DNA of 64,000 nt from Anagrus nilaparvatae (GCA_022575985.1 JAKSXM010000132.1:16306001-16370000); one strand, 5' to 3'. Positions 48,881 to 61,688 are shown, counted from the stretch's first letter. Notes: generated by a model not told the origin, from the letters alone. Made by a program: numbers and translations.

Positions 48881-50850
48881 TATATGTGCATTTCTACGAG
48901 AAAGTACTTTTTATGAGCACCAAAAATGAAGAAAAAAAAATTTACGAGGCCGCGACTGCCACCATGATTTTCTGGTAGTTTGAACCCTATAGAATGCAAA
49001 AAAAACGTGAACATGAAATCAGCGATGGATGCCAAAAAGATTTTACCACTTTTATGTCAAAAACCGTGTTTTTCGTATCTGAGCTACCCTAAATTTTCAA
49101 AATAACTTTTTAGGTAAATAAAATTTTTAAAAACTAGGTAAAGAATCTGATTGCCAGGGAAAAATCACTCCAGAAGAAAAAAAAACTTTTCTTTTTCCGA
49201 TGAAATTGAACCAAGTTATCGTCAATTTAAGATTTTACTCAAATTTGTCTTAAAAAAGATTGAAGCTCTATATTGAAAAATGCCTGTTTCTGAACTTTAA
49301 ACATGCATTACTCGCTTGATTTTCATCGTAAAATAATAATTTTTTTTTTTAAATCGATGTATTTTTTCCTGACAATTCATTTCTTTATGAAAAAAATCAT
49401 TTTTATATACAAAATTTCAATTTTTAGGTCAAAAGTCTTTGAAAACTGTAACTAGCAAAATTTACTTGACACAGTTTTTGACCTAAAAATTGAAATTTGG
49501 TCAATAAAAATGATTTCTTTCTTGAAGAAATGAATACTCAGGGAAAAATTAATTGATTTAAAAAAAAAAAAAATTATTTTACGATGAAAATCAAGCGAAT
49601 AATGCATATTATTGCTGAAATTTGTCTTAAAAATGATTGAAATTCTATTGAAATATGCCTGTTTCTGGACTTAAAATATGCATTACTAGCTTGATTTTCA
49701 TCGTAAAATAATTTTTTAAAATCAATTAATATTTCCCTGAGTATTTATTTCTTCAAGAAAGAAATCATTTTTATTGACCAAATTTCAATTTTTAGGTCAA
49801 AAACTGTGTCAAGTAAATTTTACTAGTTACAGTTTTCAAAGACTTTTGACCTAAAAATTGAAATTTTGTATATAAAAATGATTTTTTTCATAAAGAAATG
49901 AATTGCCAGGAAAAAATACATCGATTTTAAAAAAAAAATTATTATTTTACGATGAAAATCAAGCGAGTAATGCATGTTTAAAGTTCAGAAACAGGCATTT
50001 TTCAATATAGAGCTTAAGCTTGTAACCCTGGATTGAATTCAATCATTTTTAAGACAAATTTCAGCAATAATATGCATTATTCGCTTGATTTTCATCGTTA
50101 AATAATTTTTTTTTTTTTTAAATCAATTAATTTTTCCCTGAGTATTCATTTCTTCAAGAAAGAAATCATTTTTATTGACCAAATTTCAATTTTTAGGTCA
50201 AAAACTGTGTCAAGTAAATTTTGCTAGTTACAGTTTTCAAAGACTTTTGACCTAAAAATTGAAATTTTGTATATAAAAATGATTTTTTTCATAAAGAAAT
50301 GAATTGCCAGGAAAAAATACATCGATTTTAAAAAAAAAATTATTATTAAATAAAAATATTTGATTTCTGAGCTAACAATTTGCTTTATTTTTTCAATAAA
50401 TTGCCCACGTGATGAAAATCAAGCGAGTAATGCATGTTTAAAGTTCAGAAACAGGCATTTTTCAATATAGAGCTTCAATCTTTTTTAAGACAAATTTGAG
50501 TAAAATTGACGATAACTTGGTTAAATTTCATCGGAAAAAGAAAAGTTTTTTTTTCTTCTGGAGTGATTTTTCCCTGGCAATCAGATTCTTTACCTAGTTT
50601 TTAAAAATTTTATTTACCTAAAAAGTTATTTTGAAAATTTAGGGTAGCTCAGATACGAAAAACACAGTTTTTGACATAAAAGTGGTAAAATCTTTTTGGC
50701 ATCCATCGCTGATTTCATGTTCACGTTTTTTTTGCATTCTATAGGGTTCAAACTACCAGAAAATCATGGTGGCAGTCGCGGCCTCGTAAATTTTTTTTTC
50801 TTCATTTTTGGTGCTCATAAAAAGTACTTTCTCGTAGAAATGCACATATA
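48881..50850. mobile_element. 1.97-kb foldback element with internal inverted duplications
   Basis: The left TATATGTGCATTTCTACGAG is the exact complement of the right CTCGTAGAAATGCACATATA. About 450-bp outer arms are nearly identical. The centre contains several alternating inverted copies of a unit with CATTACTCGCTTGATTTTCATCG and TTTTTAGGTCAAAA. No transposase is visible. A fragment of one arm is present at 10136-10335. Confidence 0.8.
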
Positions 50851-51247
50851 CCGATTGTTCCAAATTATTGCATAAAAACACTTAAAAAGGGGTAGTTTTG
50901 CCCATTTAAGGATATTCTCCTATTTTCCAGCCACTTTTGATCCCGGATTCGGGTTCAGTGACCCAAAAACAGTTACAGTTAACTTTTTCCCAACCTGGGT
51001 GTCGATTTCAGACCCCCCCCCTCCTCGTATTAACCTGAATGATGACTCTGTTTAAATTCAATACACACATGATATATCAAGGCGTTGCGTTTAATAAGTT
51101 AAAAAAAAAAACTTTTTTGAATGAGAGCTGTAATTATTATAACTATTATACCTTCAACTGACGATTCTATTAGGTGTATCAAAAATGAAAGATTTTTTTC
51201 AAACAACATTTGACTACGATTTTGAGTAAGCATTTTGGAGCATTGTT

Positions 51248-51591
51248 CGAGGGGCTATCGTCTTGGAAATCACGAATTTGATTTAAAAAATTTTTTTGAT
51301 TTTTTTCTGATTTTGGCTTGTTTGTACCTCAATCATGAATCGTTACTAGTTGAGATGGTTTATTTTAGTCTTGTAATGATTTTTCGTGATTTTTTGTGAT
51401 TTTTTGTGATTTTTTTCGTGATTTTTCGCATTTTTTAGCCTTATAATTCACCCTAGACCTCAAAAATCTATTTTTTACTATTCAATATAATATTTAGCAG
51501 TTTTTACCAAAAAAAATCACAAAAAAACACGAAAAATCAAAAAAAAAAAAAAAAAAATCAAATTTATGATTTCCAAGACGATAGCCCCTCG
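51248..51591. mobile_element. 344-bp MITE with CGAGGGGCTATCGTCTTGG ends
   Basis: The left CGAGGGGCTATCGTCTTGG and right CCAAGACGATAGCCCCTCG ends are perfect inverted repeats. The interior is largely gtgattttt-type simple sequence on one arm and its complement on the other. Confidence 0.75.
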
Positions 51592-52226
51592 GCATTGTTT
51601 ATATTATATAGATGGATATAATAGATAGATATAAAAAAACTAAACCCAAAATAAAAATAATAACTAAGTTTCAATTAGCTCAATTTTAAATGTAAAAAAA
51701 AACTTGATACCGTTTTTTTTTATAATACCTAAACTAAATACTTCTTTTGTCAATAGTTGGTGATTTCAGCTCATCTGTTAGATTTTTCTTTTAAATATTC
51801 ATCAAATTGACATGAACTTTTGTGAAAAATGGGTACTTCGTTTATTGAATATCCCGGAGACAAAACTAACAATAAAAAGATAAAAAATTGCGGGTAACCA
51901 GAAGTTATTTGTTTGGCAACATTTTTTATTTTTTAGAAGATAGCCTAAGAGCTCCTATCATTTACTGGTTAATAAGCAATCTTACCTGAAATCTTACGCA
52001 CATAAGCCTCTAATGCAAGGACGTTTTAGAAATAAATCATACACTGTAAAAAATTCTCTTCACACATTTATTATCACAATAGCTTAAATTAAAAACCATA
52101 TATAATTAAAAATACTTTGTTTAAGTTTAGTCATTATTGTTTATGCATTTATTGCATTTAGTTTTTCAATTATTAGATATTACAATTTTTAATTACGTCC
52201 ATATAATTTTGTACAGAATTATTTTT

Positions 52227-52232
52227 TTTATT
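52227..52232 (-). terminator. candidate SMYD4 polyadenylation signal
   Basis: AATAAA on the minus strand, 14-19 bases past the stop codon of the SET/MYND gene. Confidence 0.45.
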
Positions 52233-52245
52233 AAAACACAATATT

Positions 52246-54715
52246 TTAAAATTTTATTAGACACTTATTAGGCTTGAAAAATGCTCTGTTATAAATGCAA
52301 TTATTTAAATATAATAAATATAAAAAATATTCGTAGCAAGATTTTGTAGCTTCAAGTTCTGAAAGTGTTGAAAAACCTTTTTCAACTTTTTCTTTGATTT
52401 TTTTAATAGAACTTAAATTTTTTTTCCATTCTGAAAAAGGTTTTTCAGAGAATTTGTTTATACTTTGATAAAATTTAAAAATATTTGGATATAATATTCT
52501 TAGCAGCATTGTTTCTCCTGGTAGCTAAAAAAAAAAGTTCATTTTAATTTGAGAAAACTTAAAAAATTTTGTATTATAACAATTATACTCAACCCTCAGC
52601 CAAATGAAAATTCTACATGGAGGTGCAAAATGAAATGGTTGATAGAGTTGCTAAGAGTTGCAAAGAATATTGTGATTTTTTTGGCGAAATATTTGCAACT
52701 TCGCTGCAACTCCATGCAACTCCGTTCAATTCTGTGCATCTCATATTGTAACTCTATGTGGAGTTTTTAGTTGGTCAAGGGTTGCTTGTTGCAAAATTGA
52801 AAAAAAAAGCAAAATTAAAAAAAAAATTATCTTTTGGCTATTTGATGCCACCTTCCTAACTAACTATTTTTTTTAATTTTCTGAAGTTTTTAAACAGTTT
52901 GCAACAGTTAAATTTTATTCTGGTGTACCTTTTGTTGTAATGGAGGCCAATTTTCTTCGCAAACGATACAGTCACAAACAAAATTATACTTTTGTTTAAT
53001 AACGAATTGCCTTTCTTCTTTATTCATATTTGGTAAAGTAAGGGCTCCAAACAGCTATAAAAATTTTAATTTGAATCAGTAAGCTATTAATTTTAAAATT
53101 TAAAAATATTTTTATGCTTACCTGTTCTCCTTTTTTAATAGGTTTTTCACACCAAACCAGTAGACGAGAGTCATAAATTGCTATACTTCTTACATTAGCC
53201 TCACATTTATGATTTAAAAGACTGAAGACAGGATATAAAGCTTCAGCATATGATATATTCAAATAATGATCATCAACCTTAAAAATTATTTAATTTTTGT
53301 AACTATCGTGAAAAATGAAAATATTTCAAATTATCTAAAAATACTTACACCACCTATGTCAGTTAAAATTACAGCATGAAGTTTATGAGCGATTTCTTGC
53401 AATTCCTCTAGGTTTTCAGAAAATATTTTATCATCAACAAAAAATTTAGTTTTTTGTAAATCACCGAGTATGCCGTTAATAACATATCTGTCGCCAAGAA
53501 TATCTGGTAATTTGGGTGTTAATCCATAAATAAAATCGAAATTTTTAACAGGCCTTTTAACCATTTGATCGGAAAATACTGTCTTTGAATTGGCTAAAAA
53601 AAAAATAATTGGTTTAAAATACAAATTGTCTAACATTAAGATCCTATAGTTACCAATTTTTCGTTGTAAACTTCGTGATTGGTTGATTAAACCTTGTACT
53701 CCTTTTTCTTTAATAACAGTTACTAAAAGTCTGGCAGTGAATAAAAATAATCTTAATGAATCTTGATTAAACCCAGCAAACATCGATGGAAATAATGCAC
53801 ATTCATATTCATGAAATTTGTCCCATGCTTTGTCTTTACAATCAATAGAACAATAAACAACGAATGGACAATGTTCACATGGGATACTTCTGACTGTTAA
53901 ATTTAAGCAATACGAACAAGTTATGTACAATTTTGATGGTATTGGAAATGCACAATAAAAATTTTCAATAAAAAGGTGTTCACCAACACCAAGATCTTTA
54001 GTAGCTATTAAGTGATTGCCGAATTTTTCATTGTATTTCCATGATATTGCATCTGATATAAAATTTTTAGGCTCAATAAATAATTCAACTTTTTCTGGTG
54101 CAAATTTCAAAGCAAGAGGTGTTGATTCTGCTTTTTTTAATATGCTCTCGTACATATTTTTCAATTTATCATCAACTTTGTCAATGATATTTTTGACTTT
54201 GTCAACACATTCTTTAATTTTGTCTCTGCGGCTGTTCAAGTGAATTAGACATTCAATTTTAGTGCACAATAATTTTATTTTCAAAGCATCGCTGTTTGTT
54301 ATCAATAATGCATCATTAACGTCTTCTATCGCTTCTTTAAAATAATAAACGTGCATCAATGCTAATGATCTGTTACTCAAACTTAATGCATGTTCTTCTG
54401 ATTTAAATGGAGCCAGGGCTAGGCTTTTTGAATATAAGTTGATTATTGCCATGTGAAATGTTGAGTCACTTATATTGTGATTTTTTAATAATTCATTTGC
54501 ATGTTTTCTATAAAATTTTGAGAATTTTTCATCTTTTTCTTTGTATCTACCTAAATTTATTTTCTCTCTTTCTGAGAAGTCAGCTGCGTCCAATGCTAAA
54601 TATTAAAAAAGTTATTAAAACAGAAATAATATTTTTTATTTAATTAAAATTTATGCAATTGCTTACAAAATTCAGCTGGCAATTTCGCGCCTGGATTGCA
54701 ATTGGCTTCACACAT
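52246..54715 (-). CDS. SET and MYND domain protein, SMYD4-like
   Basis: A putative lysine methyltransferase-type protein. Exons: 54715-54667, 54595-53654, 53593-53349, 53277-53122, 53054-52929, 52524-52246. All are GT/AG and in phase, giving 598 residues. Order: an N-terminal helical TPR-like region (about residues 45-175), the first part of SET (GNHLIATKDLGVGEHLF), a MYND zinc finger (about 243-282, CSYC...CEHC...YCSIDC...HEYEC), SET core (PVFSLLNHKCEANV), post-SET Cys cluster (FVCDCIVC) and a C-terminal helical region. The TPR-SET-MYND-SET order is typical of SMYD4 rather than SMYD1-3. The 60-nt intron at 53653-53594 is free of in-frame stops, so an unspliced frame reads straight through it. 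The position of the usual SET tyrosine appears to read LFG. Confidence 0.9.
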
Positions 54716-57589
54716 TTTCTTCTAATCTGAAACAAAAAATAATTTAAAATTAAGAAATTTAAAGTTTAATATATATTATTATTTAATATATATTATTATT
54801 TATTATTTAAATAACTAATAATTCAATATTAAAGTTTAATTGTTTTTTTTAAATTACAGATATTTTTAATAAGCTCTCTTTATGCAAAAGATAGAGCGCG
54901 AAAATTGTCAAATTTATCTGTGAGTAACATAAAATTTATAAATGTGTACTACTAAATACAATAATAATGATATAAAAAAGACAATTAATGTTTTAGGTAA
55001 AAAATAATTAAACTATAGCTCTTCTTTATAGAAAGAAATTTGAACAAAACTCGATTTTTACATACCAAAAAAAAAAAAATGGACCATAATTCATTCTTAC
55101 ACCGTGAAAGGCATTCGATTTTTAAATCTAAATTAATAAATTAATTGAAATAAAAAATAAATCAAAATAAGTTAAATAAACCTAAACCTTTTGGAATTTT
55201 CAAATAATGCTTAAAATTATTCAGTTAAAATTTAGACATAATAAGACCATTTTATTTATTATTTCAAATTGTTGATTAAATATTTCAAATAAGTACTTAT
55301 AACGTATTTATACACGTGCATTAAAAGATTTTTCTATTTTACTTACAATTTTTGTATTTGCAGAGGAAATAAAAAAATTAATAATAAATCACAAGAATAA
55401 ATTATTAAATTATAATGCAGGACATTCACAATAACAGATTTGAGAAATAAAATTTAAAAAAATTTTTAATATAAACAGTCACAAGAACAAAGGAAAACAC
55501 TGTGAGCACCTTTTGTCGATAAATAAAATTATCATCAAAATATTTAAAATTTTTACTCTCGAATCAAGTATTTTCATCCCTTCCTCTATCTCTCAAACCG
55601 TTTGTAAATAGTAAAAATATCGCATACCAATAAATATATTTATGTATATTTAAAAATGATAAATAGAAATTTTATACTATATATAGTTCAGGAAACCGGT
55701 CCAAAAGAGACCCTGAACTTGAGCTGCGGTTAAAAGGAATCAAAAATAATTTTTTTTTAAATTGTTTGTTATGATGTGTACATTATATAACTGTCAACTA
55801 GCAGGGTAGCATTTTTTGAAAATTAATGCCAAAGGCTAACTATTTCTTTTTTTCTAAAATATATCTTGAACCACTGATGATACAAAAAAATCTTATGTCT
55901 AATTCCGCAACCAATGAGTCGTTACATGACTTGAGATAAATAGAACCCGGGAAAATGAACTCAAAGATTAATTGCTAAAGGGATTAATTATTAAGAATTA
56001 ATTAATTTATTATAATGAATTCAATTATTAATTAAATGCAGTAAGTCAAAAATTTGAAGGGTCCAGTCTTTTTATTTTTGGACAAATTTTCTTTTTCAAT
56101 TCCCCGTGGGCGTCTAAGACATATTAATTTTTTTTTTCGTCAATAAAATCTTTATGCTATTAAAAAAAATGCTAAACAAATTTTTTTCAAAAATTTTCAT
56201 TTTATGATCAATTAATTTTCACTTGAAAAAAAAACTCGAAAACACTTTTTTCGCAATAACCCAGATCGCAGTTTACCAATCTGGGACATTATTTTTTTTT
56301 TGCTCCCTTGGTTAAAAAATTACTATTTTAAGTTTTCTGATAGCCAAAATCAAATTAAAGAAAAAAAAAGGGTTTATTATTTTGATTTTTTGTGCATTTT
56401 ACAGATAACTATTAAAAAATAATTTTAAAAAATAAATGGCACCATTGTGTAGCCAGAGAAATTAAAAAGAACTCGAGAAATATATCTTGTACATTGCAAT
56501 GTATATATTATTGGGTTAGAAAGGGTTAAGTAAAATTTTTATTCTGCTCTCTATTTTTTTTTATATATAATTTAAGTATTCATAAAGTTGTCATTTTTCA
56601 ATGCAACGCTTTAAAATGAAACTTGATTTCATTCTTTTCTTTTATTTGAAAAAAAGTTCCCAAAAAAAAAAAAAATGTGAAAATCAGGAAAAAAAAGTTG
56701 CTAAATTTCAGATAATTGAATTTTAGTAATAAAATGCACTTTTGAAAATTTTCATACATATCAATGGTTCAAATAAACTTTTAAAAAGCATCCTGCAAGA
56801 AATTTTCGTTTCTGCGCTCTTAAAGGAGAACAAATTTATATTGCAAAATATAAGTATTTGAGAGCATTATTATAAGAAATTTTGGGTTTCAAAATTTTAA
56901 TAACGTGATCGTGTAAGATTAATGATTTTTAATCTATCAAAATATTGAATTTAGTTTACTCCTTTTTACAAATTACATAATAAAAATGTAGTATACGATC
57001 ATTATAGAAAGCGCTTAGTGAAAAATCACCCATTAGGTTCTTCACAAAATGGTTACTTTAACTGGCTATATTATTTATCATTTTTATATTTTTCTGACTT
57101 TTTTTATTTCAACGATCCCTATAAGCATTTTTTACCAAAGAAAGGTTGACCTAAATGAAAATAATCAAAAAATAACGTACTTAGGCTTAAATTAATATCT
57201 GTCAAAAACCAAAAAACCTTATAAATTAAATAAAAATATAAGGGCCGTTCAAGATAGAACGACCAGCCAAAAAAAAAAAAAAAAAAAAATTTTTTTGTGT
57301 AACTTTTTACCTGAGATTTGTGAAACCAAATATATTTGGCCACTTCCGGTTTCATTTTTAATGATTTGAATTTTTTAAATTGACCGAAAGTCAAGTTCGC
57401 CATATTTTTTTTGCCCAAATTTTCCTAGAATTTTGGCCTATGTGTCAGGTTGTCCCAAAAAAATGTTTGATATGTGATATTCGAATTAGCGCCCACATGC
57501 AATCATTATTTTAGTCTGTCAAAATCAGCCAAGGATATTTCAATGATAATTGGTAAATATGTGAAATATGTAAAGAAATCGACATTTCT
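54716..57589. other. gene-free AT-rich stretch
   Basis: It contains low-complexity AT sequence and isolated transposon scraps, for example GATCGCAGTTTACCAATCTGGG near 56265, which recalls the repeat at 57590-57910. I see no exon. The region just right of 54715 must include the SMYD4 5' UTR and promoter, which I cannot delimit. Confidence 0.4.
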
Positions 57590-57910
57590 CGCTACTGCCG
57601 CAGAAAAATTTTATACGACCATTTCCCATAAATAAAGAGTGCTCTAAATCGGAGTTTATCTTCCTCTACTTAGGTAATTTACATATGATTTGGGCCATGC
57701 TTTACTTTTCTGAACACGAGCCGTAAATATACTATTTCTGGATAGTGGCCATGATAGTACGATTACCTAGCCGTTGCGCGGCCAAAGAAATCGTGATTTG
57801 TCGTTGAAAAATTGACGCAGAAAAATTGCATACGACTCTTGGCCATAAAAAAAGAATGCCTCAAATCGCAGTTTACCGCATCCTCGAATTCGCCTTGGAA
57901 GGTAATTTAC
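57590..57910. repeat. two units of a dispersed GC-richer repeat
   Basis: Two tandem, diverged units share GCAGAAAAATT(T/G)(T/C)ATACGAC, CATAAA(T/A)AAAGA(G/A)TGC and AAATCG(G/C)AGTTTA. They are related to 42830-43070. There is no coding signal. Confidence 0.55.
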
Positions 57911-59029
57911 TATTGTTATTGGTTAATTGTGAGAAAATGTACTGTTATATATGGGTATTTTCAAATATAATACGTATGTGATAAACTTGCATGAGTCCGG
58001 TCTTAAAGTTGAACATTCAACTTCAAGACCGAAATTGAATTTTTAATGTTTAATTTAAAATTCGATCACGTGACTTAGCGGGCACTTTTAAAAGTTGTTA
58101 TTTTTTAATCTAAAGCTTTTAAATTATACGACTGTCAAACAATTTTGAACCCCGGAATTATTTTCTTCGCAGCCCTATTTATATGGAAATTTCCTTGTAT
58201 ATTATGGAGAGAGAAAAATTGTCTACATTTGAAAAGTGTTTTTGAGAAAAAATAAGACAAATTACTTGTTTGTTTTTAAAATTTGCCAAAAATGAAGAGG
58301 GATGTGTTAGGAACTAAAAACTTGCATAGGGGTTTATTTTTAGTAGTTATATAAAAAAATATATATACTACTAGTAATATTGGAAAGTGATCAAGTTTCC
58401 AGTAAATTAATGCATTTATAAATTTAAAAAATTAAAAAAATTTTTAGTATTTTAAATTTCAAATTTTAATAAAAAACAAATATTGTAAACTTGACCATTT
58501 TCCTAAAGATAGATGATGTAGAAGAAAAAACATAAATTTTAATAAAATAAAATAATTTTAATTAATATAATTTGGAATCAAAATACTAAACAAAAAATTG
58601 TATTTAAAATAAAGAATCAAAATAAGTTGTGCGATAAATAGATCAAAAAACATCCATATCATAAAAAATACTGGACTATAATAAATATATTTAGTTTTTA
58701 ATCAAAAATTTTTTAAACATATATTTTTCAAATATAGTCAGTATTTTATTTATTAAATAACAAAGTTTTTGAAATATAAACAAAAAAAATTCATTTTTTG
58801 TTATAATTTTACCACTATATTTGTACAATATTATATTTATATTTACATTTTATTCATACCTGCTTATTTTTTACATATATTCATTATTAAAAGTCTAATT
58901 TAAAATGTAAAAATATGTATAATTTAGAAACCAAATTATAATTTCAAAAAATATAATAAATTCTTAAAAATAACAAATAAATAAAATTACAAAAAAGCTA
59001 CTATCACATTCTTAAATAATTAATATTTA
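57911..59029. other. gene-free AT-rich stretch
   Basis: I see no coding region or clear repeat. The last part is the 3' flank of the HAD-like gene. Confidence 0.4.
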
Positions 59030-59957
59030 TCAACTTCTAGATTCAACTGTTTCATGAAATAATGTTTCTAAATGTATTTTAACTTCTTTTAGGTTTTTAA
59101 AAATGTCTTTTGAAGAAATTTTAGTTTCATCATATAATTTTGAATTATGATTTACCAAGATTGCATTCCAATTAGCATGATGAGCACCAAGATAATCATT
59201 ATCTAAGCGATCACCAATATGTATTGCTTCATTAGGTCGAATATTTTTGTTTAGTATTTTAGAAGATATTTTTAATGCTTCCTGAAATTAATGAAATCAA
59301 ATATATATATATCTATATACATCTTAGCAATTTCAAAATTCAATTTTTATATTTGACTTACTTTAAATATATCTGGATTAGGTTTTTCAGTTCCAAAATC
59401 ATAAGAAGTTAAAACGAAACTAAAGTAAGATCTGAGGTTCACCGAATGCAGAATATTTTCCAGTCTTGCATCAAAATTTGAAATTATACCCAGCAGTACA
59501 GGATGCTGACTTAAACTTTCAAGCAGTTCAGTTGTTCCAGGATATTTGTGCCAACATTCTTTAGTCTTATAGCATTCAACCAAATTTATAGCAATCTAAA
59601 AGTTTTTAATTCGTTATTGTTTATCTGTAGATACAAAATTTTAGCCAAATAGTTAAAAATTTATTTATATACCTTATTCATTGTTTCTTTTGGGATTCCT
59701 CGATCTTGATCCATAAAAACATCATGTACAACAGTTTTCCACCAATTTTCCCAACCCATTGATGTCCTACCAAAAATTGGATATTGTTTTTCTAATCTTT
59801 TTAAACTAGTTTTGAAAGCAATCGCTATTTTTGCCTCATCCAATCCAGTAATTCCATGATTCTCTGCTGCTGTGATGTAATGCGTTTCTAATTTTGTCGT
59901 AAGAAGAGTGCCCGTAACATCAAATGTGATAAGCTGTGGTCTAACTAACCGTTTCAT
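59030..59957 (-). CDS. HAD-like protein of the HDHD3/Reg-2 family
   Basis: A haloacid dehalogenase-fold protein of the type annotated HDHD3 or, in flies, rhythmically expressed gene 2. Exons: 59957-59673, 59595-59362, 59281-59030, GT/AG and in phase, giving 256 residues, the usual length. Motif I reads ITFDVTGTLL near residue 12: the nucleophile Asp is present, but the usual second Asp two residues later is Thr. Motif II is LGIISNFD, motif III is the Lys in GTEKPNPDIFK and motif IV is IHIGDRLDNDYLGA. The cap is the helical segment between motifs I and II, including GRTSMGWENWW. The substrate is unknown for this family. It is an isolated gene, with the sHSP gene about 870 bp upstream on the same strand. 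Confidence 0.9.
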
Positions 59958-60826
59958 AATATTTATTTATCATTCATTAACATAATTAATTAAATTTTAA
60001 ATTTTATAGAACAGCAATTTTTTTTTTTTACATGCTACAAACTTTTTATTTTCATACTTTATTTGTCCATAAATTATAGTCTCTAAATTATATAGTTTTT
60101 AATAATCAAAATCTTGATTTCTTAAATTATATACATATTGACTTAAAAACGGTAAATCTGCAAAAAATTCGTAAATTATTTGCACTTTTCTTTTCTGCAA
60201 TTCGCAAGAATGCAATTCTTATATGCGGTTGCTCCATAATTTATTTATGTTATGAAAATATATATTGTAGACATTGTGCTGCTACCTATTATAGTTTTCG
60301 TTTATTATATTTGTAAATATTTTTTTTTAAATATTCTTTTTTTTGTATTAGGTAGGTATTTTATTTTCCTTGTAAATTTTTTTTTTTAATTATTTAATTA
60401 AATTTTGCTGTTTTTTTTTTTAAAGTAATTTCATTATTAAAATAAAAGACTATAAAAAAAAAAAGAAAATTATAGTTAACACAATATGAAATTAGTAAAT
60501 TAGGAAAGGTTGATATGAACAGGATAAATAATTAAAACAATATAATTTAATTTTTAAATAAATACAAAGGTTATTTATTAATTCATATTTGTTTAATACA
60601 AAATTATACTTACTAATACTATAAATGCAAATATTTATTTTAATTAATTTTGAAAATACAAAAATAAAAAACTTACAGATTACAGTAATACTATAATTTA
60701 AGTCAAATAATACTTAATACTTAAAATAATTAAATGAAAAAATAGTTTATACATTTAATGTACAAATTATGAAAAGATAATTTAAATTAAAAAAATAAAA
60801 GGAACTTTACGTTAATGAAACATACA
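59958..60826. other. intergenic spacer between sHSP and HAD-like genes
   Basis: AT-rich sequence that must hold the sHSP 3' UTR and the HAD-gene promoter. I find no clear AATAAA in the proper place and no other gene. Confidence 0.4.
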
Positions 60827-61408
60827 TTATTTTTTTTTGTTATCCTTCTTTTCAGCTGGTTTCGCTTCACCATCAGCTTTAACTGCTGGAGCTCCAGTCA
60901 TTTGAATTTTAATGCTTCTTTCATTCTTGACTTTAGGTTCTTCTTTTCGAGGAACGGTGATAGTTAAAATACCATCAGATGACAGTTTTGATTCAACTTG
61001 ATCAAGGTTGCATTGTTCAGGAATCAAATATTTACGAGTAAATTCCCTGGAGACCCATCCATGCTCATCTTTTTTTTCTTCATGTTTAGCCTTGACAACA
61101 ACACATTTATCAACTACCTTAACATCAATTTCTTCAGGTTTGAATTGTTGAACATCTAATTGACATAGAAATTTGTCTTTATCAGCTTGGAGAGTTGATC
61201 CTCTATCACTTCCTCGAAGAAGTTCTGCCCATGGTCTATAATAATTCAATAAATTATCTCTTCTTTGCCTTGGTTGAACATACATCTCCATTCTTGGAGA
61301 AACTAGTTGATGAGGATGAAGACCACCTCCAAAATCCTGGTCTAAGAGACTATGAGGTCGGTCTAAATCTTCCCACCAGTCAGAAAAAATTAATGGAATT
61401 AATGCCAT
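60827..61408 (-). CDS. l(2)efl: small heat shock protein, lethal(2)essential-for-life type
   Basis: An ATP-independent chaperone of the alpha-crystallin family: an intronless 193-codon frame from ATG to TAA. The N-terminus MALIPLIFSDWWEDLDRPHS is the signature of insect l(2)efl/Hsp20.6-like proteins. The alpha-crystallin domain spans about residues 75-165 (FLCQLDVQQFKPEEIDVKVV, HEEKKDEHGWVSREF) with the conserved end LSSDGILTI. The C-terminal extension is Lys/Glu-rich (AEKKDNKKK). The start is supported by the family N-terminus and by a good promoter upstream: TATA, initiator and three heat shock elements. In many insects these genes occur in clusters, but no second copy is in this window. 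Confidence 0.95.
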   Translation of the reverse strand: MALIPLIFSDWWEDLDRPHSLLDQDFGGGLHPHQLVSPRMEMYVQPRQRRDNLLNYYRPWAELLRGSDRGSTLQADKDKFLCQLDVQQFKPEEIDVKVVDKCVVVKAKHEEKKDEHGWVSREFTRKYLIPEQCNLDQVESKLSSDGILTITVPRKEEPKVKNERSIKIQMTGAPAVKADGEAKPAEKKDNKKK

Positions 61409-61526
61409 TTTAAATAATGAACACTATTTTTTATAACTTATAACGTTAAAATACGTTTAATAATAAAAGACTTAAACTTTGAGTTAAGCGTACTATATGT
61501 TTACTTCACTGAAGCTTATTCAATTC

Positions 61527-61688
61527 TGACGGATCTACGCGGGCTCCCTCGCTTATATCTTCTTACCAACCGAAGGTTCTCGATATTGCTAGAGAATTAA
61601 TTTTCTATATCGAAATAAAAAATTCTAGAAACATCTAGTACTTAAATATAGACAGTTTCTTTACCGGCCGTATATTCTCGAAAATTCA
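61527..61688 (-). promoter_or_regulatory. heat shock promoter of the sHSP gene
   Basis: Reading the minus strand, TATAAG lies at 61557-61552 and an initiator-like GTCAGAATTG gives a start near 61527, 30 bases downstream. This leaves a 5' UTR of about 119 nt. Upstream are nGAAn-type heat shock elements: GAAGGTTC (61572-61579), TTCTAGAA (61623-61630) and the three-unit TTCTCGAAAATTC (61676-61688). Spacing and order are as in known insect heat shock promoters. Confidence 0.75.

Noticed and set aside
54016..54243. Plus-strand frame of 75 codons
   Set aside because: Antisense shadow of the long SMYD4-like exon.
57119..57418. 99-codon minus-strand frame rich in Phe
   Set aside because: It spans a poly-A/T tract and transposon-like sequence, with no domain or splice context.
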